Notes: generated by a model from the sequence alone, not told the origin. 32,004 nt of DNA from Actinomycetes bacterium (GCA_025356335.1 JANXUF010000114.1:1-32004), one strand, 5' to 3'. Positions 16,084 to 24,687 are shown, counted from the first letter of the stretch. Numbers and translations are program-made.

Positions 16084-16137
16084 GTCCGTAGGCCCCATCC
16101 GGACGAGGTGACAACTGTTGCGTCCTCAGCCAGCCGA

Positions 16138-16956
16138 TCACTCGATCGTCAACTCGGTGAGGAAGTCGATGACGCGTGCGCCGTCACCCATGCCTGGGGT
16201 CATCTCCTCGATCCAACCGACGACGCGTGTCGTCGACGGCAGCGGCAGCGATCGCAGGTCCGCCAGTACGTCGATGAGTTGGCTGCGGGTGCGTTCGGAG
16301 TTGCTCGTCAGGATCAATACCCGCGGTCCGTGCCTGGCGATCGTCTCGCCGGCCGTGTAGCGCGCCCTCAGCCGCTCGGCGAGGGTGATCATCGTCAACT
16401 CCGACTCGAAGGCGTCGGTTGTGTCGATGTCGGCGTCGATGATGACGAGGCAGTAGGCCTGTTCGAACGGGATCCCCATCCATGCACTCTGATCAGCGAG
16501 TTGTTCGATCCGCAGGCGCAGTATGGGCAGTGTCGCCAGGCCGGTGAGGCCGTCGATGCATTCGCTCTCGTGTTCTCCGTAGCGGTGGCCCTCAGACCAG
16601 CCGTTCGCCAACGAGATGCCGGCGGAAAAGGTATGCAGGCGCGGCGAGCCGGGTGCCAGCGTCGCCAACCGGTCCACCGACGCTGCGACTTCTTCGAGCA
16701 GCAAGCCGAGCAGTCCGAGCCGGCGTCCGAACCGGAACAGCGCCGCTGGGACTCTGAAGTCGTCGGTGTCGATCGCTTCGACGAGGTCGGCGAAGACGTC
16801 GAGTACCGCTGATTCGTTCGTCTTGATCGCGGTGAGCGGGCTGTACGCCGGTTCGACGAGCAGCCATCGTTCCAGCAGGTTCGAGTCGTCGCGCCCCGCC
16901 GCCAACGACCGGCCGACCGGTCCGACCGCCGCCGGCGTGCGTTTCCTGAGTCTCAT
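16138..16956 (-). CDS. Degenerate GGDEF-like protein, function unknown
   Basis: The C-terminal half (about 138-270) follows the plan of a GGDEF domain: DGLTGLATLPILRLRIEQL at its start, then YCLVIIDADIDTTDAFESEL where cyclases have their metal-binding Asp strand, and TIARHGPRVLILTSN where the GGDEF hairpin should be. The GGDEF signature itself is absent, so diguanylate cyclase activity is unlikely; a receptor or structural role is inferred. The N-terminal half (about 30-130) is helical and unrecognised. AAGGAG lies 5 bases before ATG 16956. The gene follows the MBL-Rieske gene with a 113-bp gap that shows only a short imperfect repeat (17028-17070). Confidence 0.6.
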   Translation of the reverse strand: MRLRKRTPAAVGPVGRSLAAGRDDSNLLERWLLVEPAYSPLTAIKTNESAVLDVFADLVEAIDTDDFRVPAALFRFGRRLGLLGLLLEEVAASVDRLATLAPGSPRLHTFSAGISLANGWSEGHRYGEHESECIDGLTGLATLPILRLRIEQLADQSAWMGIPFEQAYCLVIIDADIDTTDAFESELTMITLAERLRARYTAGETIARHGPRVLILTSNSERTRSQLIDVLADLRSLPLPSTTRVVGWIEEMTPGMGDGARVIDFLTELTIE

Positions 16957-17069
16957 GTTCGCTCCTTCGCCGAAGAGGAGACGTGCCTGAGTGACTTCTA
17001 TGACGTCGAACGATCTCGGCCTCGATGATCAGCATGCCGACGTCCGTGGCGACGATCAGAATGCCGAGG

Positions 17070-18656
17070 TCACGACGTGGGAGTGACGTCCTGCTCGACG
17101 CTGGGACGAACGCGTATGGCGGTGTCGTCGGCCGTGAGGCAGCGGCCGGTGCCGAGGTCGAAGCGCCAACCGTGCAGTGTGCAGACGAGGCTGCCGTCCT
17201 CGATCTCCCCGAAGACGGTGAGGTCGGCACGACGGTGGGGACAGTACCGCTGCATCACATAGCCGCCGAGCTCGATCTCGGCAGCGAGATCCTTGGCGTC
17301 TTCTTCATCCGGAAAACGTTTGCGGATCGCTTCAGCCTCGGCGCGACGGATGCGAACAACGGACAACGACTTGAAGAAGTTGTACAGGTACTCGTTGAAC
17401 GGACCGCGTCGCCATGCGCTAAAGCGACAGGAGAGGAACAATGAATTCGACCAGTCGACGGCCTGCTCGTTGGCGACGGTTTCGACCAATCTGCGTGGGA
17501 TGTCGAAGGAGAAATCGAAGGGTTCACCGGCGTGGCGACGGACCTCGCCGTTGGGGAAGTCGATGAGGATGTCCAGATCGCCTGTCCTGACGAGCGCATT
17601 GGCGCCGATCGCCTGGCGCAGATGGGGAGCGATCGCGAGGAGCGGCCGCCACCACGCCTGCAATCGCTCCAGCAGATCGTCTGATGGCTGTGCCCAGGTC
17701 TGTTTGTAGTCATCCAGCCATCCGCTCCAATCGGAGGCGTACGTGGCGAGGTACGCAGCCTTGTCGTCGAAGATCGCGTCGACGTCGGCCTGCGGTAGCG
17801 GGTGGGTGACGGTCACCGAGTCGGGAGAAATGTCGATCTGCGTGCCGGGGATGTTGAAGATGCCATTGCCGCGCCAGTGTCGTTGGAGCCGCTCGATGAA
17901 GCCCCGCTGATCCGGAAAGATCGACAGTTCGTCTCCGGTGATGACGTTGAGATGGCTGAGTTCGGGGTCGAGGAACACCGGCGGGCCCGCAGACGGGACG
18001 ACATAGCGCGCGTCGATCGCCTTCACGTAGTTGATCGCCCTGGCGTACTGGCTCTCGACCTTGGCGTCGCACAGGCGGCGCATGTCGTGCGGCGTCTCGT
18101 CGTAGACCATCGGATACCAGATCGCCCCGGAGTACTGCAGGAAATGCAGATCGACGGGCCCGTGAGAACGGAGCGCATCGAGGTCGGTCGTGCGGCAGTC
18201 GTTCTGGTCGACGAGCCTGGTCGAGCCGTCGCTGACAACGAGCGCCGAATCACCGCCAGGTCCGTCGGTGATCGAGGTTTCGACGTGGATCGCCGCCGTT
18301 ACCCCGTGGCCGAGATCGAGCTCTTCGGTGTCGATGGTTCTGATGATGTTCGTGAAACCCAACGCCCGGATCCGGCGTTCGAGTTCCCGCGTCGGGTAGC
18401 CCGGAACGAGGACGGCGATATCTCGCTTGATGTGCTTGCGCAGGAACGATTCGTCGAGATGGTCGGCGTGCAGGTGGCTGATGTACAGGTAGTCCGCGTC
18501 TTCGATGCGCTGCCGTAGTGCTGGACTCAGTTGGTCGTTTCGCGGGAAAACGAACCACGACCCGAGGAATGCCGGTTGAAACCATGGGTCACAGACGATC
18601 GAGACCGAAGCAGTCTCGATCAACATGCCGGCATGGCCGATCGATGTCACCCGCAT
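17070..18656 (-). CDS. MBL-fold hydrolase with C-terminal Rieske [2Fe-2S] domain
   Basis: The N-terminal metallo-beta-lactamase fold (UlaG-like, about 1-260) has HLHADH at 61-66 and an opening GHAGMLIET. A middle region of about 200 residues is unassigned. The C-terminus has a complete Rieske site: Cys472-x-His474, 17 residues, Cys492-x2-His495 (CPHRRADL and CTLHGWRFDL). The combination is like CMP-N-acetylneuraminate hydroxylase (CMAH), but with the Rieske domain at the opposite end. A redox or oxygenase role on an unknown substrate is inferred. ATG 18656 lies 23 bases after the DUF2510 gene, so the two are likely co-transcribed. Confidence 0.88.
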   Translation of the reverse strand: MRVTSIGHAGMLIETASVSIVCDPWFQPAFLGSWFVFPRNDQLSPALRQRIEDADYLYISHLHADHLDESFLRKHIKRDIAVLVPGYPTRELERRIRALGFTNIIRTIDTEELDLGHGVTAAIHVETSITDGPGGDSALVVSDGSTRLVDQNDCRTTDLDALRSHGPVDLHFLQYSGAIWYPMVYDETPHDMRRLCDAKVESQYARAINYVKAIDARYVVPSAGPPVFLDPELSHLNVITGDELSIFPDQRGFIERLQRHWRGNGIFNIPGTQIDISPDSVTVTHPLPQADVDAIFDDKAAYLATYASDWSGWLDDYKQTWAQPSDDLLERLQAWWRPLLAIAPHLRQAIGANALVRTGDLDILIDFPNGEVRRHAGEPFDFSFDIPRRLVETVANEQAVDWSNSLFLSCRFSAWRRGPFNEYLYNFFKSLSVVRIRRAEAEAIRKRFPDEEDAKDLAAEIELGGYVMQRYCPHRRADLTVFGEIEDGSLVCTLHGWRFDLGTGRCLTADDTAIRVRPSVEQDVTPTS

Positions 18657-18679
18657 AGGCGAGCAAGAACCCGAGTTCG

Positions 18680-19219
18680 TCAGGCCGTCGGAGCGTCAGT
18701 GAATTGCTGCCCACCGCGTGAGACGTGCTCGCTCCATTGTGAACCGTCCCAGTAGCGCAGTTCGAAACGACCGGACGGATCGGCGTACCAGCCGGCCGGA
18801 ACGGAACTGACGGGGGCTGGTGCCGGTGCGGGTGCGGGTGCCGGTGCCGGTGCCGGTGCCGGTGCCGGTTGGTATGCCGGTGCCGGCTCGAAGACAGCGG
18901 GAGCCGGTGCCGGAGCTGGATCGGGGGCTGAACCCCAACCTGCAGGTTCTGCGACCACGGCCGGTGCGACGACATCAGCAGCAAGACTGGTCGGCATCGA
19001 ATAGCTGCCGGAGGGATCACTCGCAACCGACTGCGACGGTGCGTCCGCTGGCGCTGCAGCAGGCGTGTCGGCGTCATCGCGACTCAGGAAAGCGGTGACC
19101 TCGCTGCCGGTCGGAACAATGGCGACGACCGTCCAGCCATCCGCTGTCTTCTCTGTCAGCTTCGTAGCAAGGGATGAGGCATCGTAGGACGGGGAGCTCA
19201 CGGTGACGAACGTTGTCAT
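18680..19219 (-). CDS. DUF2510 protein with Pro-Ala repeat linker
   Basis: The 179-residue protein has three parts: a small N-terminal domain (about 1-48, VTVSSPSYDASSLATKLTEK, then DGWTVVAIVPTG), a low-complexity Ala/Pro linker encoded partly by a hexanucleotide repeat, and a C-terminal DUF2510 motif (PAGWYADPSGRFELRYWDG, then WSEHV). DUF2510 is a short Trp-rich domain found mainly in actinobacterial proteins, of unknown function. No membrane segment is present. TATGGT lies 9 bases before ATG 19219 and there is no Shine-Dalgarno sequence. Confidence 0.85.
   Translation of the reverse strand: MTTFVTVSSPSYDASSLATKLTEKTADGWTVVAIVPTGSEVTAFLSRDDADTPAAAPADAPSQSVASDPSGSYSMPTSLAADVVAPAVVAEPAGWGSAPDPAPAPAPAVFEPAPAYQPAPAPAPAPAPAPAPAPAPVSSVPAGWYADPSGRFELRYWDGSQWSEHVSRGGQQFTDAPTA
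18819..18869. repeat. GGTGCS hexanucleotide tandem repeat
   Basis: About eight and a half copies of GGTGCC/GGTGCG encode the (Pro-Ala)n linker of the DUF2510 protein. The unit is in frame, so copy-number change would only alter linker length. Confidence 0.9.
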
Positions 19220-19228
19220 AGGCGGACC

Positions 19229-19234
19229 ACCATA
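19229..19234 (-). promoter_or_regulatory. Possible -10 element of the DUF2510 gene
   Basis: TATGGT (TANNNT) ends 9 bases before ATG 19219, which has no Shine-Dalgarno sequence. Confidence 0.35.
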
Positions 19235-19289
19235 GTTGCTGCGTCAAGCTACTGCGACACGCGCATGCGCCGTCCAGGATGTGGCGGAC

Positions 19290-19967
19290 CTATTCCAGCA
19301 ATGATCTGGCGAGCTCGGCGTTTGCTTCGCCGTCGTGGACGACTTCGCCGTCTCGGAGACCGATCATGCGCGTCGTGCGGTCTGCGAAACTCAGTTCGTG
19401 GGTGGCGACGATGAGGGTGGCCCCAGCCTCCGCGACCTGATCGAACAACTGCACCAGCGCCTCGCGGCCCTGGGCGTCGAGGCCGACGAACGGTTCGTCG
19501 ACGAGCAGCAACTCGAACGGACGGATGAAGGCGATGGCGATCGCCGCCTTCTGGCGCAGGCCGCGACTGAAGGTCGTCGGCAGATCATCTGCCCGGTCGA
19601 AAAGGCCGAGGTGTTCGAGCAGATCGTCGCTCATCGATTCCCAGTCCTCGACCCCGTGGAGCCTGGCGACGTATTCGAGGTGTTCTCTGACAGAGAGGTC
19701 GTCGTAGAAGCTCGGCGAATCCGCCAGATAGCTCCGCGCCCTACGCGCACCGATCGAACCAACGGGTTGGCCAGCGATCTTGACCGATCCGGCGCTCGGC
19801 GTGAGCATGCCGGCCGCCATCTTCAACAGTGTGCTCTTGCCGGATCCGTTGTGGCCGACGAGGGCGACGCGTTCGCCGGCCTCGACCTGCAGCGTCAGCG
19901 GTGCCAGCGCCGGCCCGTCGCCGTAGTCCTTCGACAGCTCTCGCGCGTCGATGATGTGGTCGGCCAT
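19290..19967 (-). CDS. ABC transporter ATP-binding protein
   Basis: This 225-residue nucleotide-binding subunit has Walker A GHNGSGKST, Walker B LLLVDEPFVGLD, and the switch His in VATHELS. The signature is degenerate: FSRGLRQK in place of LSGGQ, as in many ABC-2-type exporters. GGGAG lies 9 bases before ATG 19967. The gene is 38 bases downstream of the permease gene and is its obvious partner. Substrate unknown. Confidence 0.92.
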   Translation of the reverse strand: MADHIIDARELSKDYGDGPALAPLTLQVEAGERVALVGHNGSGKSTLLKMAAGMLTPSAGSVKIAGQPVGSIGARRARSYLADSPSFYDDLSVREHLEYVARLHGVEDWESMSDDLLEHLGLFDRADDLPTTFSRGLRQKAAIAIAFIRPFELLLVDEPFVGLDAQGREALVQLFDQVAEAGATLIVATHELSFADRTTRMIGLRDGEVVHDGEANAELARSLLE

Positions 19968-20005
19968 GGGTCAGTGCTCCCGCTGTTCGATCGACCGGCA
20001 GATCT

Positions 20006-21670
20006 TCATCTGCCGAAACCTGTCTGCTTCTTGCCGTCTTCCATCATCGTGCGGAACCACTTCTTGAATGCCAGGCGCTTACCGATCCACCACATGTACA
20101 TCGCCGCGATCGCCAGTGCGCCGACCGCGCCGCGAACAGCGAAGGCAATCGCGTTGTCGCCATGCCGGGTACCGGTGCGTACGGCGAGGATCGGGATGAC
20201 GCCGAGGAACGAGAGGATCAACGGCCACAGCGCTTTGGCGGCGAACTTGACACCGGCGACCTCTGGTGGGAGGAAGAACGCTTCGTTGCCCTGCGTCGTC
20301 GGATCCGGCGCTCCGCCGATGGCATTCGAGACGGCACCCATCAACGTCGCCAACGCTCCGGCGGGACCGATGATCAGGCCGACGACGAGCGCACCGGTCG
20401 TGCGTTGGATCGCCCATCCCGTCGCCACGCCGATCAACGAGAAGGCGACCATGACGATCATCGGAGCGATCAGCAGGCGCTGGAACAGCCAGCCGGGTTC
20501 GAGCGGCAGGCCGTCGGTGAGATTGGGATGGTCGAGTTCCTGCGAGAACGGTTCGATGCAGTCGAGCCCGAGGAGGAACCCGGCGAACGTCGCCAGGATC
20601 AGCGCCGGGGTGGTGCCGCGGTAGACCGCGACCTGTGCGCCGCCGGCGACGATCGCCAGCACAGCCATGCGGAACAGGCGTTTGGCCGGGAAGCGGGCGA
20701 AGCTGCGGAGGCCACGGCTGACGATCGGGATGCGCCGTAATTTCAGCCGCATGTACGGTCTCGTACGTGGGACTTCCATACTGAGTTGGCGGCGCAGCAG
20801 CACGACAGTTCGCAGGTCCTGCATCGTGGCGGCGAAACGCAATTGGCTGACGAGCGCGCTGCGGCGGGCCATCTGGTCGACGGACAGGTGTTCGAGTTGG
20901 AGATAGGCGAAGACACCGAGGCCGATGACGATGATCGGGGCGAGCAGGTCGAGGATGTGGATGCGACCTCCCCACAGCGCCAGCGAGCCGACCGTATCCA
21001 GCGGGCCGGCGCCGATCGCCCGCAACGCCGCGAGCGCCTGGACGACGATCACGGCGCCGGCGACAAACGCGATGATCAGGCCGATGCGGCGCCCGAGCGC
21101 ATGGGTGATCAGCGCAGCGATGACGGTGGCGAGGGCAATCGTCGCGCCGGCTGCCGCGCCGCTGAGCAACCACGACATCGTCGACTGCCCGAGGCGTTGA
21201 CCCGTCAGTTCACCGGCGATCGCCCCGACGACGAGACCGGAGAAGACGACCGCCCTGACACGTTGCTGGGCGGGCTGACGCAACGACACGCGCAACGGGA
21301 TCGGGGCCAGCAGGACGTGGCGGACGTCGGCGTCCTCGATGGCCAGCGGGCCACCGGAAGAGCCTGAGCGAACACCGAGGAAGATGGCGATCGCCGCCGC
21401 CAGCCCGATCCACGAGGGCGCCTTGGAGAAAAAGTCGGCGGTGCCGGCGGCACTCAACCGCCCGTCCTTGGCGAGGCTGCTCAACCACCAAACGACGCCG
21501 CCACCGATACCGGCGACGATGTACACCTGGTAGAGGACGTCGAACCATTCGAGATCCTTGACCCGATGGCGGCGGCGAGCCTTTCGGAGGGCATGGAGCC
21601 CGGCGATCTCGACGCCTGTCCCGCCCTGGTTCTCCGATGTCGGTACGGCAGCGCGCATCATCGGCGGCAC
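20006..21670 (-). CDS. ABC transporter permease, multi-spanning membrane protein
   Basis: The 554-residue protein has about a dozen hydrophobic segments, including IGLAAAIAIFLGV, GAIAGELTGQ-adjacent helices, and a C-terminal block ending in basic KKWFRTMMEDGKKQTGFGR. It has no recognisable signature beyond its context directly upstream of an ABC ATPase. It is likely an ABC-2-type export permease. GTG 21670 is the longest start; ATG 21661 or 21658 are alternatives, none with a clear ribosome site. It lies 36 bases after the sulfurtransferase stop. Confidence 0.75.
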   Translation of the reverse strand: MPPMMRAAVPTSENQGGTGVEIAGLHALRKARRRHRVKDLEWFDVLYQVYIVAGIGGGVVWWLSSLAKDGRLSAAGTADFFSKAPSWIGLAAAIAIFLGVRSGSSGGPLAIEDADVRHVLLAPIPLRVSLRQPAQQRVRAVVFSGLVVGAIAGELTGQRLGQSTMSWLLSGAAAGATIALATVIAALITHALGRRIGLIIAFVAGAVIVVQALAALRAIGAGPLDTVGSLALWGGRIHILDLLAPIIVIGLGVFAYLQLEHLSVDQMARRSALVSQLRFAATMQDLRTVVLLRRQLSMEVPRTRPYMRLKLRRIPIVSRGLRSFARFPAKRLFRMAVLAIVAGGAQVAVYRGTTPALILATFAGFLLGLDCIEPFSQELDHPNLTDGLPLEPGWLFQRLLIAPMIVMVAFSLIGVATGWAIQRTTGALVVGLIIGPAGALATLMGAVSNAIGGAPDPTTQGNEAFFLPPEVAGVKFAAKALWPLILSFLGVIPILAVRTGTRHGDNAIAFAVRGAVGALAIAAMYMWWIGKRLAFKKWFRTMMEDGKKQTGFGR

Positions 21671-21678
21671 ACGTCATC

Positions 21679-21729
21679 GTCACTTGTGGTCATGCGTCAC
21701 CTGTGGTCATGCGTCACCTGTGGCGATCG
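21679..21729. repeat. 17-bp tandem repeat over the sulfurtransferase stop
   Basis: Three copies of a 17-bp unit (GTCACCTGTGGTCATGC) start at 21679, 21696 and 21713; the first differs by one base and the third diverges in its last few bases. The sulfurtransferase stop (21707-21709) lies inside the middle copy, so the repeat spans the gene end and the gap before the permease. Confidence 0.8.
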
Positions 21730-22582
21730 GGCGTGCTGGATCAGCAGACCAACCCGACCAGGAGGGCACGAACAGACGTGTATCGGTGACGCCGATGTGC
21801 TCGAGAACCAGCAGATCGTTGCACGCTGACACGCCCGAACCGCAATAACAGGTCACCGCCGTATCGCTGTCGACGCCGAGCGCCCGGAACTGCTCACGCA
21901 GCGCTTCGACAGGCTTGAACCGTCCGCCCGGCTGCACGATGTTGGCACCCCACGGCGCGTTGCGGGCGGAGGGAATGTGCCCGGCGCTCGGGTCGACGAC
22001 TTCGTTCTCGCCACGGAAACGGTCCGCCGCCCTGGCATCGAGGACCACACGCTCGGCTGACGCATTGGCGAGGTCGTCCGCCGTCGCAAACCGTTCCTTC
22101 GGCCACTCGACCGTCGTGAACACGGTTCCCTTGGCTTCGGCCGCCGTTGGCGTCGGTGACGGGCCCGTCTCGAGTGCCGTCGGCCATGCCTGCAGCCCAC
22201 CGTCGAGCAGTGCCGCCTGATGACCGATAACGCGCAGCATGAACACCAGGCGTCCAGCAGTGCTGCCGCCGGCGTCGTCGTAGGCGATGACGACCGTGTC
22301 GTCGCCGACACCGAGCCGTGACATCGCCGCCGAGAACTGTTCCGCGGTTGGCAGCGGATGCCTTCCGGCGATCGTCGGTTGTGAGTGGTCGGACAGGTCG
22401 TGATCGAGGTCGACGAAGATCGCACCGGGGACGTGACCTGTCTCGTAGGCGTCAGAACCTGACCGTCCGTCGAGGTACCAGCGGACGTCGGCGATCACGA
22501 CATCGGCTCCAACGACGTGTTGTAGCGCCTGGACGGCGTCGGAATCGATGATCGGGGCAATGCCGTGCTGCGCAGCGCTCAT
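21707..22582 (-). CDS. sseA: 3-mercaptopyruvate/thiosulfate sulfurtransferase
   Basis: Two rhodanese domains are present (about 10-140 and 165-285). The active-site loop CGSGVSA (Cys247) resembles the CGSGVTA of mercaptopyruvate sulfurtransferases rather than the CRKGVTA of thiosulfate enzymes. The second-domain residues LDARAADRFRGE and GHIPSARNAPW are typical. The length of 291 residues is normal. Its ATG overlaps the larC stop by one base (TGATG), so it is translationally coupled to nickel-pincer cofactor genes. A link to sulfur delivery in that pathway is possible but is inference. The symbol reflects the family, not proven specificity. Confidence 0.88.
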   Translation of the reverse strand: MSAAQHGIAPIIDSDAVQALQHVVGADVVIADVRWYLDGRSGSDAYETGHVPGAIFVDLDHDLSDHSQPTIAGRHPLPTAEQFSAAMSRLGVGDDTVVIAYDDAGGSTAGRLVFMLRVIGHQAALLDGGLQAWPTALETGPSPTPTAAEAKGTVFTTVEWPKERFATADDLANASAERVVLDARAADRFRGENEVVDPSAGHIPSARNAPWGANIVQPGGRFKPVEALREQFRALGVDSDTAVTCYCGSGVSACNDLLVLEHIGVTDTRLFVPSWSGWSADPARPIATGDA

Positions 22583-23784
22583 CAGTGGTTCCCGTGATCA
22601 GCGGGCTCGTGGTCGTGGTCGTGGTCGTGATCAGGGGGCTGGTGGATCGATCGCAGCGGCCGTCCGGTTGTGACGGCGACGGCAGCTGCGTGGTCGTGTT
22701 CGATTTTGGTCCGCCCGTCGTCGTTCGTCTTGGTGGCGACCACGTACCCGTCGATCGTCGTCGTCGAGTTCGTCCTGCGCTGCGGCCACCGCTCGATGGT
22801 GCTGCCACGCACGCCGAGCGTCCCGGTCTCGGAGATGAGGATCTCGCTGAGCGAAGCGGCGAGCGTCGGTTCGGCGAGTACGTGGATCGTGTAGGCCGGG
22901 CGGCCCTTCTTCATCAGGATCGACGTGATCCAGGCATCGTGGGCGCCGGCGTCCATCAGCGCGCCGACCGTATGTGCAAGGACCTCACCGGTGACGTCGT
23001 CGACGTTCGTTTCGAGCAGTCTGACGGGCTGACCTGGCGACGAAACGCGGGAGACGACGGTCGATTCACCGACGACGACCTGCACGACGTTCGGGCGCCC
23101 GACGAGGTCGCGGGTGCCGGCACCGTAGCCCACGTGTCCGACCGTCATCGGCGGGATCGGTCCGAACGTCGAAGCCAGCCCGGTCATCAGTGCGGCACCG
23201 GTGGGTGTCGTCAACTCCATCTCGACATCGACGCCACGCACAGGAGCGCTGCGTCGAACGAGCAGACCGACAACCGCAGGGCCCGGATTCGGGAGTACGC
23301 CATGCGCTGCGTCGAACGTGCCTGTTCCGACGGCGAGCGCTGAACAGTGGACCTCGTCGATGCCGAGTGATTCGAGGGCTGCGCAGGTTCCGACGACGTC
23401 GACGATGGCGTCGAGTGAACCGACCTCGTGGAATTCGACGTCGTCAGCGTCGACGCCGTGGATTGCGCCTTCGACCTCTGCCAGTTCACGGAACACGACC
23501 TGCGCTCGACTACGTACCCGCTCGTCGATCGACGCTTCGGCGATCATCGTGCGGATGTCGCCGTAGCGCCGATGGTGGTGCAGATCGGGGGCACTGACGC
23601 CCGCCTGGATGGCGGTGATTCCGCAGCGCTGCGTCCGTTGCGGCTCGATGGCCCAATCGTCGATGCCCATCGCCTTGACCGTCGACCGGATGAATTCGAC
23701 GTCTGCGCCGGCGTCGACGAGCGCGCCGAGAGCCATGTCGCCGGCGATGCCGTTGAAGCAGTGGAACCATGCAATACGGGTCAT
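22582..23784 (-). CDS. larC: Nickel-pincer cofactor nickel insertase LarC
   Basis: LarC inserts nickel, using CTP, into the pyridinium bis-thiocarboxylate precursor to finish the nickel-pincer cofactor of lactate racemase-type enzymes. The 400-residue protein opens FHCFNGIAGDMALGALVDAG and has FHEVGSLDAIVDVVGTC, ELTTPTGAAL, LLETNVDDVTGE and MKKGRPAYTIHVLAEP, all LarC hallmarks. It is one continuous frame, unlike the frameshifted Lactobacillus gene. It ends with an Asp/His-rich tail (DHDHDHDHEPADHGNH) suited to binding nickel. ATG 23784 overlaps the larB stop (ATGA). Confidence 0.93.
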   Translation of the reverse strand: MTRIAWFHCFNGIAGDMALGALVDAGADVEFIRSTVKAMGIDDWAIEPQRTQRCGITAIQAGVSAPDLHHHRRYGDIRTMIAEASIDERVRSRAQVVFRELAEVEGAIHGVDADDVEFHEVGSLDAIVDVVGTCAALESLGIDEVHCSALAVGTGTFDAAHGVLPNPGPAVVGLLVRRSAPVRGVDVEMELTTPTGAALMTGLASTFGPIPPMTVGHVGYGAGTRDLVGRPNVVQVVVGESTVVSRVSSPGQPVRLLETNVDDVTGEVLAHTVGALMDAGAHDAWITSILMKKGRPAYTIHVLAEPTLAASLSEILISETGTLGVRGSTIERWPQRRTNSTTTIDGYVVATKTNDDGRTKIEHDHAAAVAVTTGRPLRSIHQPPDHDHDHDHEPADHGNH

Positions 23785-24596
23785 ACGGACACCGCGCCGG
23801 TGCTGCCGGCGCTGTCGATGCCGGACGGGGTCGGTGGGGCGGCCGTGCTCGGCCCGAGCATCCTGGCGATGGCGCACGCAGCACCGAAGCCGTTGTCGAT
23901 ACCGACGACGGTGATGCCGGAAGCGCACGACGAGAGCATCGACAGCAGTGCTGTCACGCCTGCGAAGCTCGTTCCGTATCCAGTGCTCGTGGGCACAGCG
24001 ACGACAGGCGCTGCCACCAGTCCACCGACGACGCTGGCCAGTGCGCCCTCCATCCCGGCGACCACGACGACCGCATCGGCTGCTGCCAGATCGTCGGCGT
24101 ACGCCAGCAGGCGGTGCAGACCGGCGACGCCGACATCGATGAGCAGGACGGGGTCGAAGCCGTACGCCGTCAGCGTTGCAGCGCACTCCTCGACGACCGG
24201 GAGATCGGACGTTCCGCCGCTGCAGATGATGACGCGATCGGTACGCCGAGTCGGTGGACTGCGCCAGACGATCGTCCTGCCACGTCGTTCTCCGCACGGA
24301 AACTCGGAGAGGACCGCCCCGGTCTGTTCGGCGTCGGCGCGTGAGAGAACGACCGGGCCGTCGTCGTGCGACAGCAGTTCGGCGACGATGCGCACGCACT
24401 GCTCCGGCGTTTTTCCAGGTCCGTAGATCGCCTCCGGACGACCTTGACGGAGTGCCCGATGGTGGTCGATGCGAGCATCGCCGAGATCGGCGAACGGCAG
24501 GCGCTGCAGGCTGGCGACGGCTTCATCAGCGGACAGACGGCCGCTGCGGACATCTTCAAGAAGGCCACGCAGTGCCTGTTCGTTCATCGCCTCCAT
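23781..24596 (-). CDS. larB: LarB, pyridinium-3,5-biscarboxylic acid mononucleotide synthase
   Basis: LarB carboxylates and hydrolyses nicotinic acid adenine dinucleotide in the first step of nickel-pincer cofactor synthesis; it is related to PurE. The sequence shows ARIDHHRALRQGRPEAIYG, EVVFG-equivalent GKTPEQ, the PurE-like core VIICSGGTSDLPVVEECA, VVVVAGMEGALASVVGGL, and PTSTGYGTSFAG. The length of 271 residues is typical. ATG 24596 is used; ATG 24587 is possible but GGAGG would be only 2 bases away. It leads a unit with larC and the sulfurtransferase. LarE (sulfur insertion) and LarA are not in the window. Confidence 0.93.
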   Translation of the reverse strand: MEAMNEQALRGLLEDVRSGRLSADEAVASLQRLPFADLGDARIDHHRALRQGRPEAIYGPGKTPEQCVRIVAELLSHDDGPVVLSRADAEQTGAVLSEFPCGERRGRTIVWRSPPTRRTDRVIICSGGTSDLPVVEECAATLTAYGFDPVLLIDVGVAGLHRLLAYADDLAAADAVVVVAGMEGALASVVGGLVAAPVVAVPTSTGYGTSFAGVTALLSMLSSCASGITVVGIDNGFGAACAIARMLGPSTAAPPTPSGIDSAGSTGAVSV

Positions 24597-24687
24597 TGTG
24601 CCGGTGTCTGACGAATCCCGGCGCGCGACGTTGAGGTCTACGGGCGGCCGGCAGCGAAATGCGGGGGAGTCGCCGTGGCCGAAGCCA

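Noticed and set aside
16085..16104. GTCCG/CGGAC hairpin between the convergent transpeptidase and GGDEF-like genes
   Set aside because: A 5-bp stem with an 11-base loop is not convincing as a terminator.
19335..20624. 429-residue plus-strand frame over the ABC transporter genes
   Set aside because: It is antisense to a Walker A/B-containing ATPase and a permease; no features of its own.
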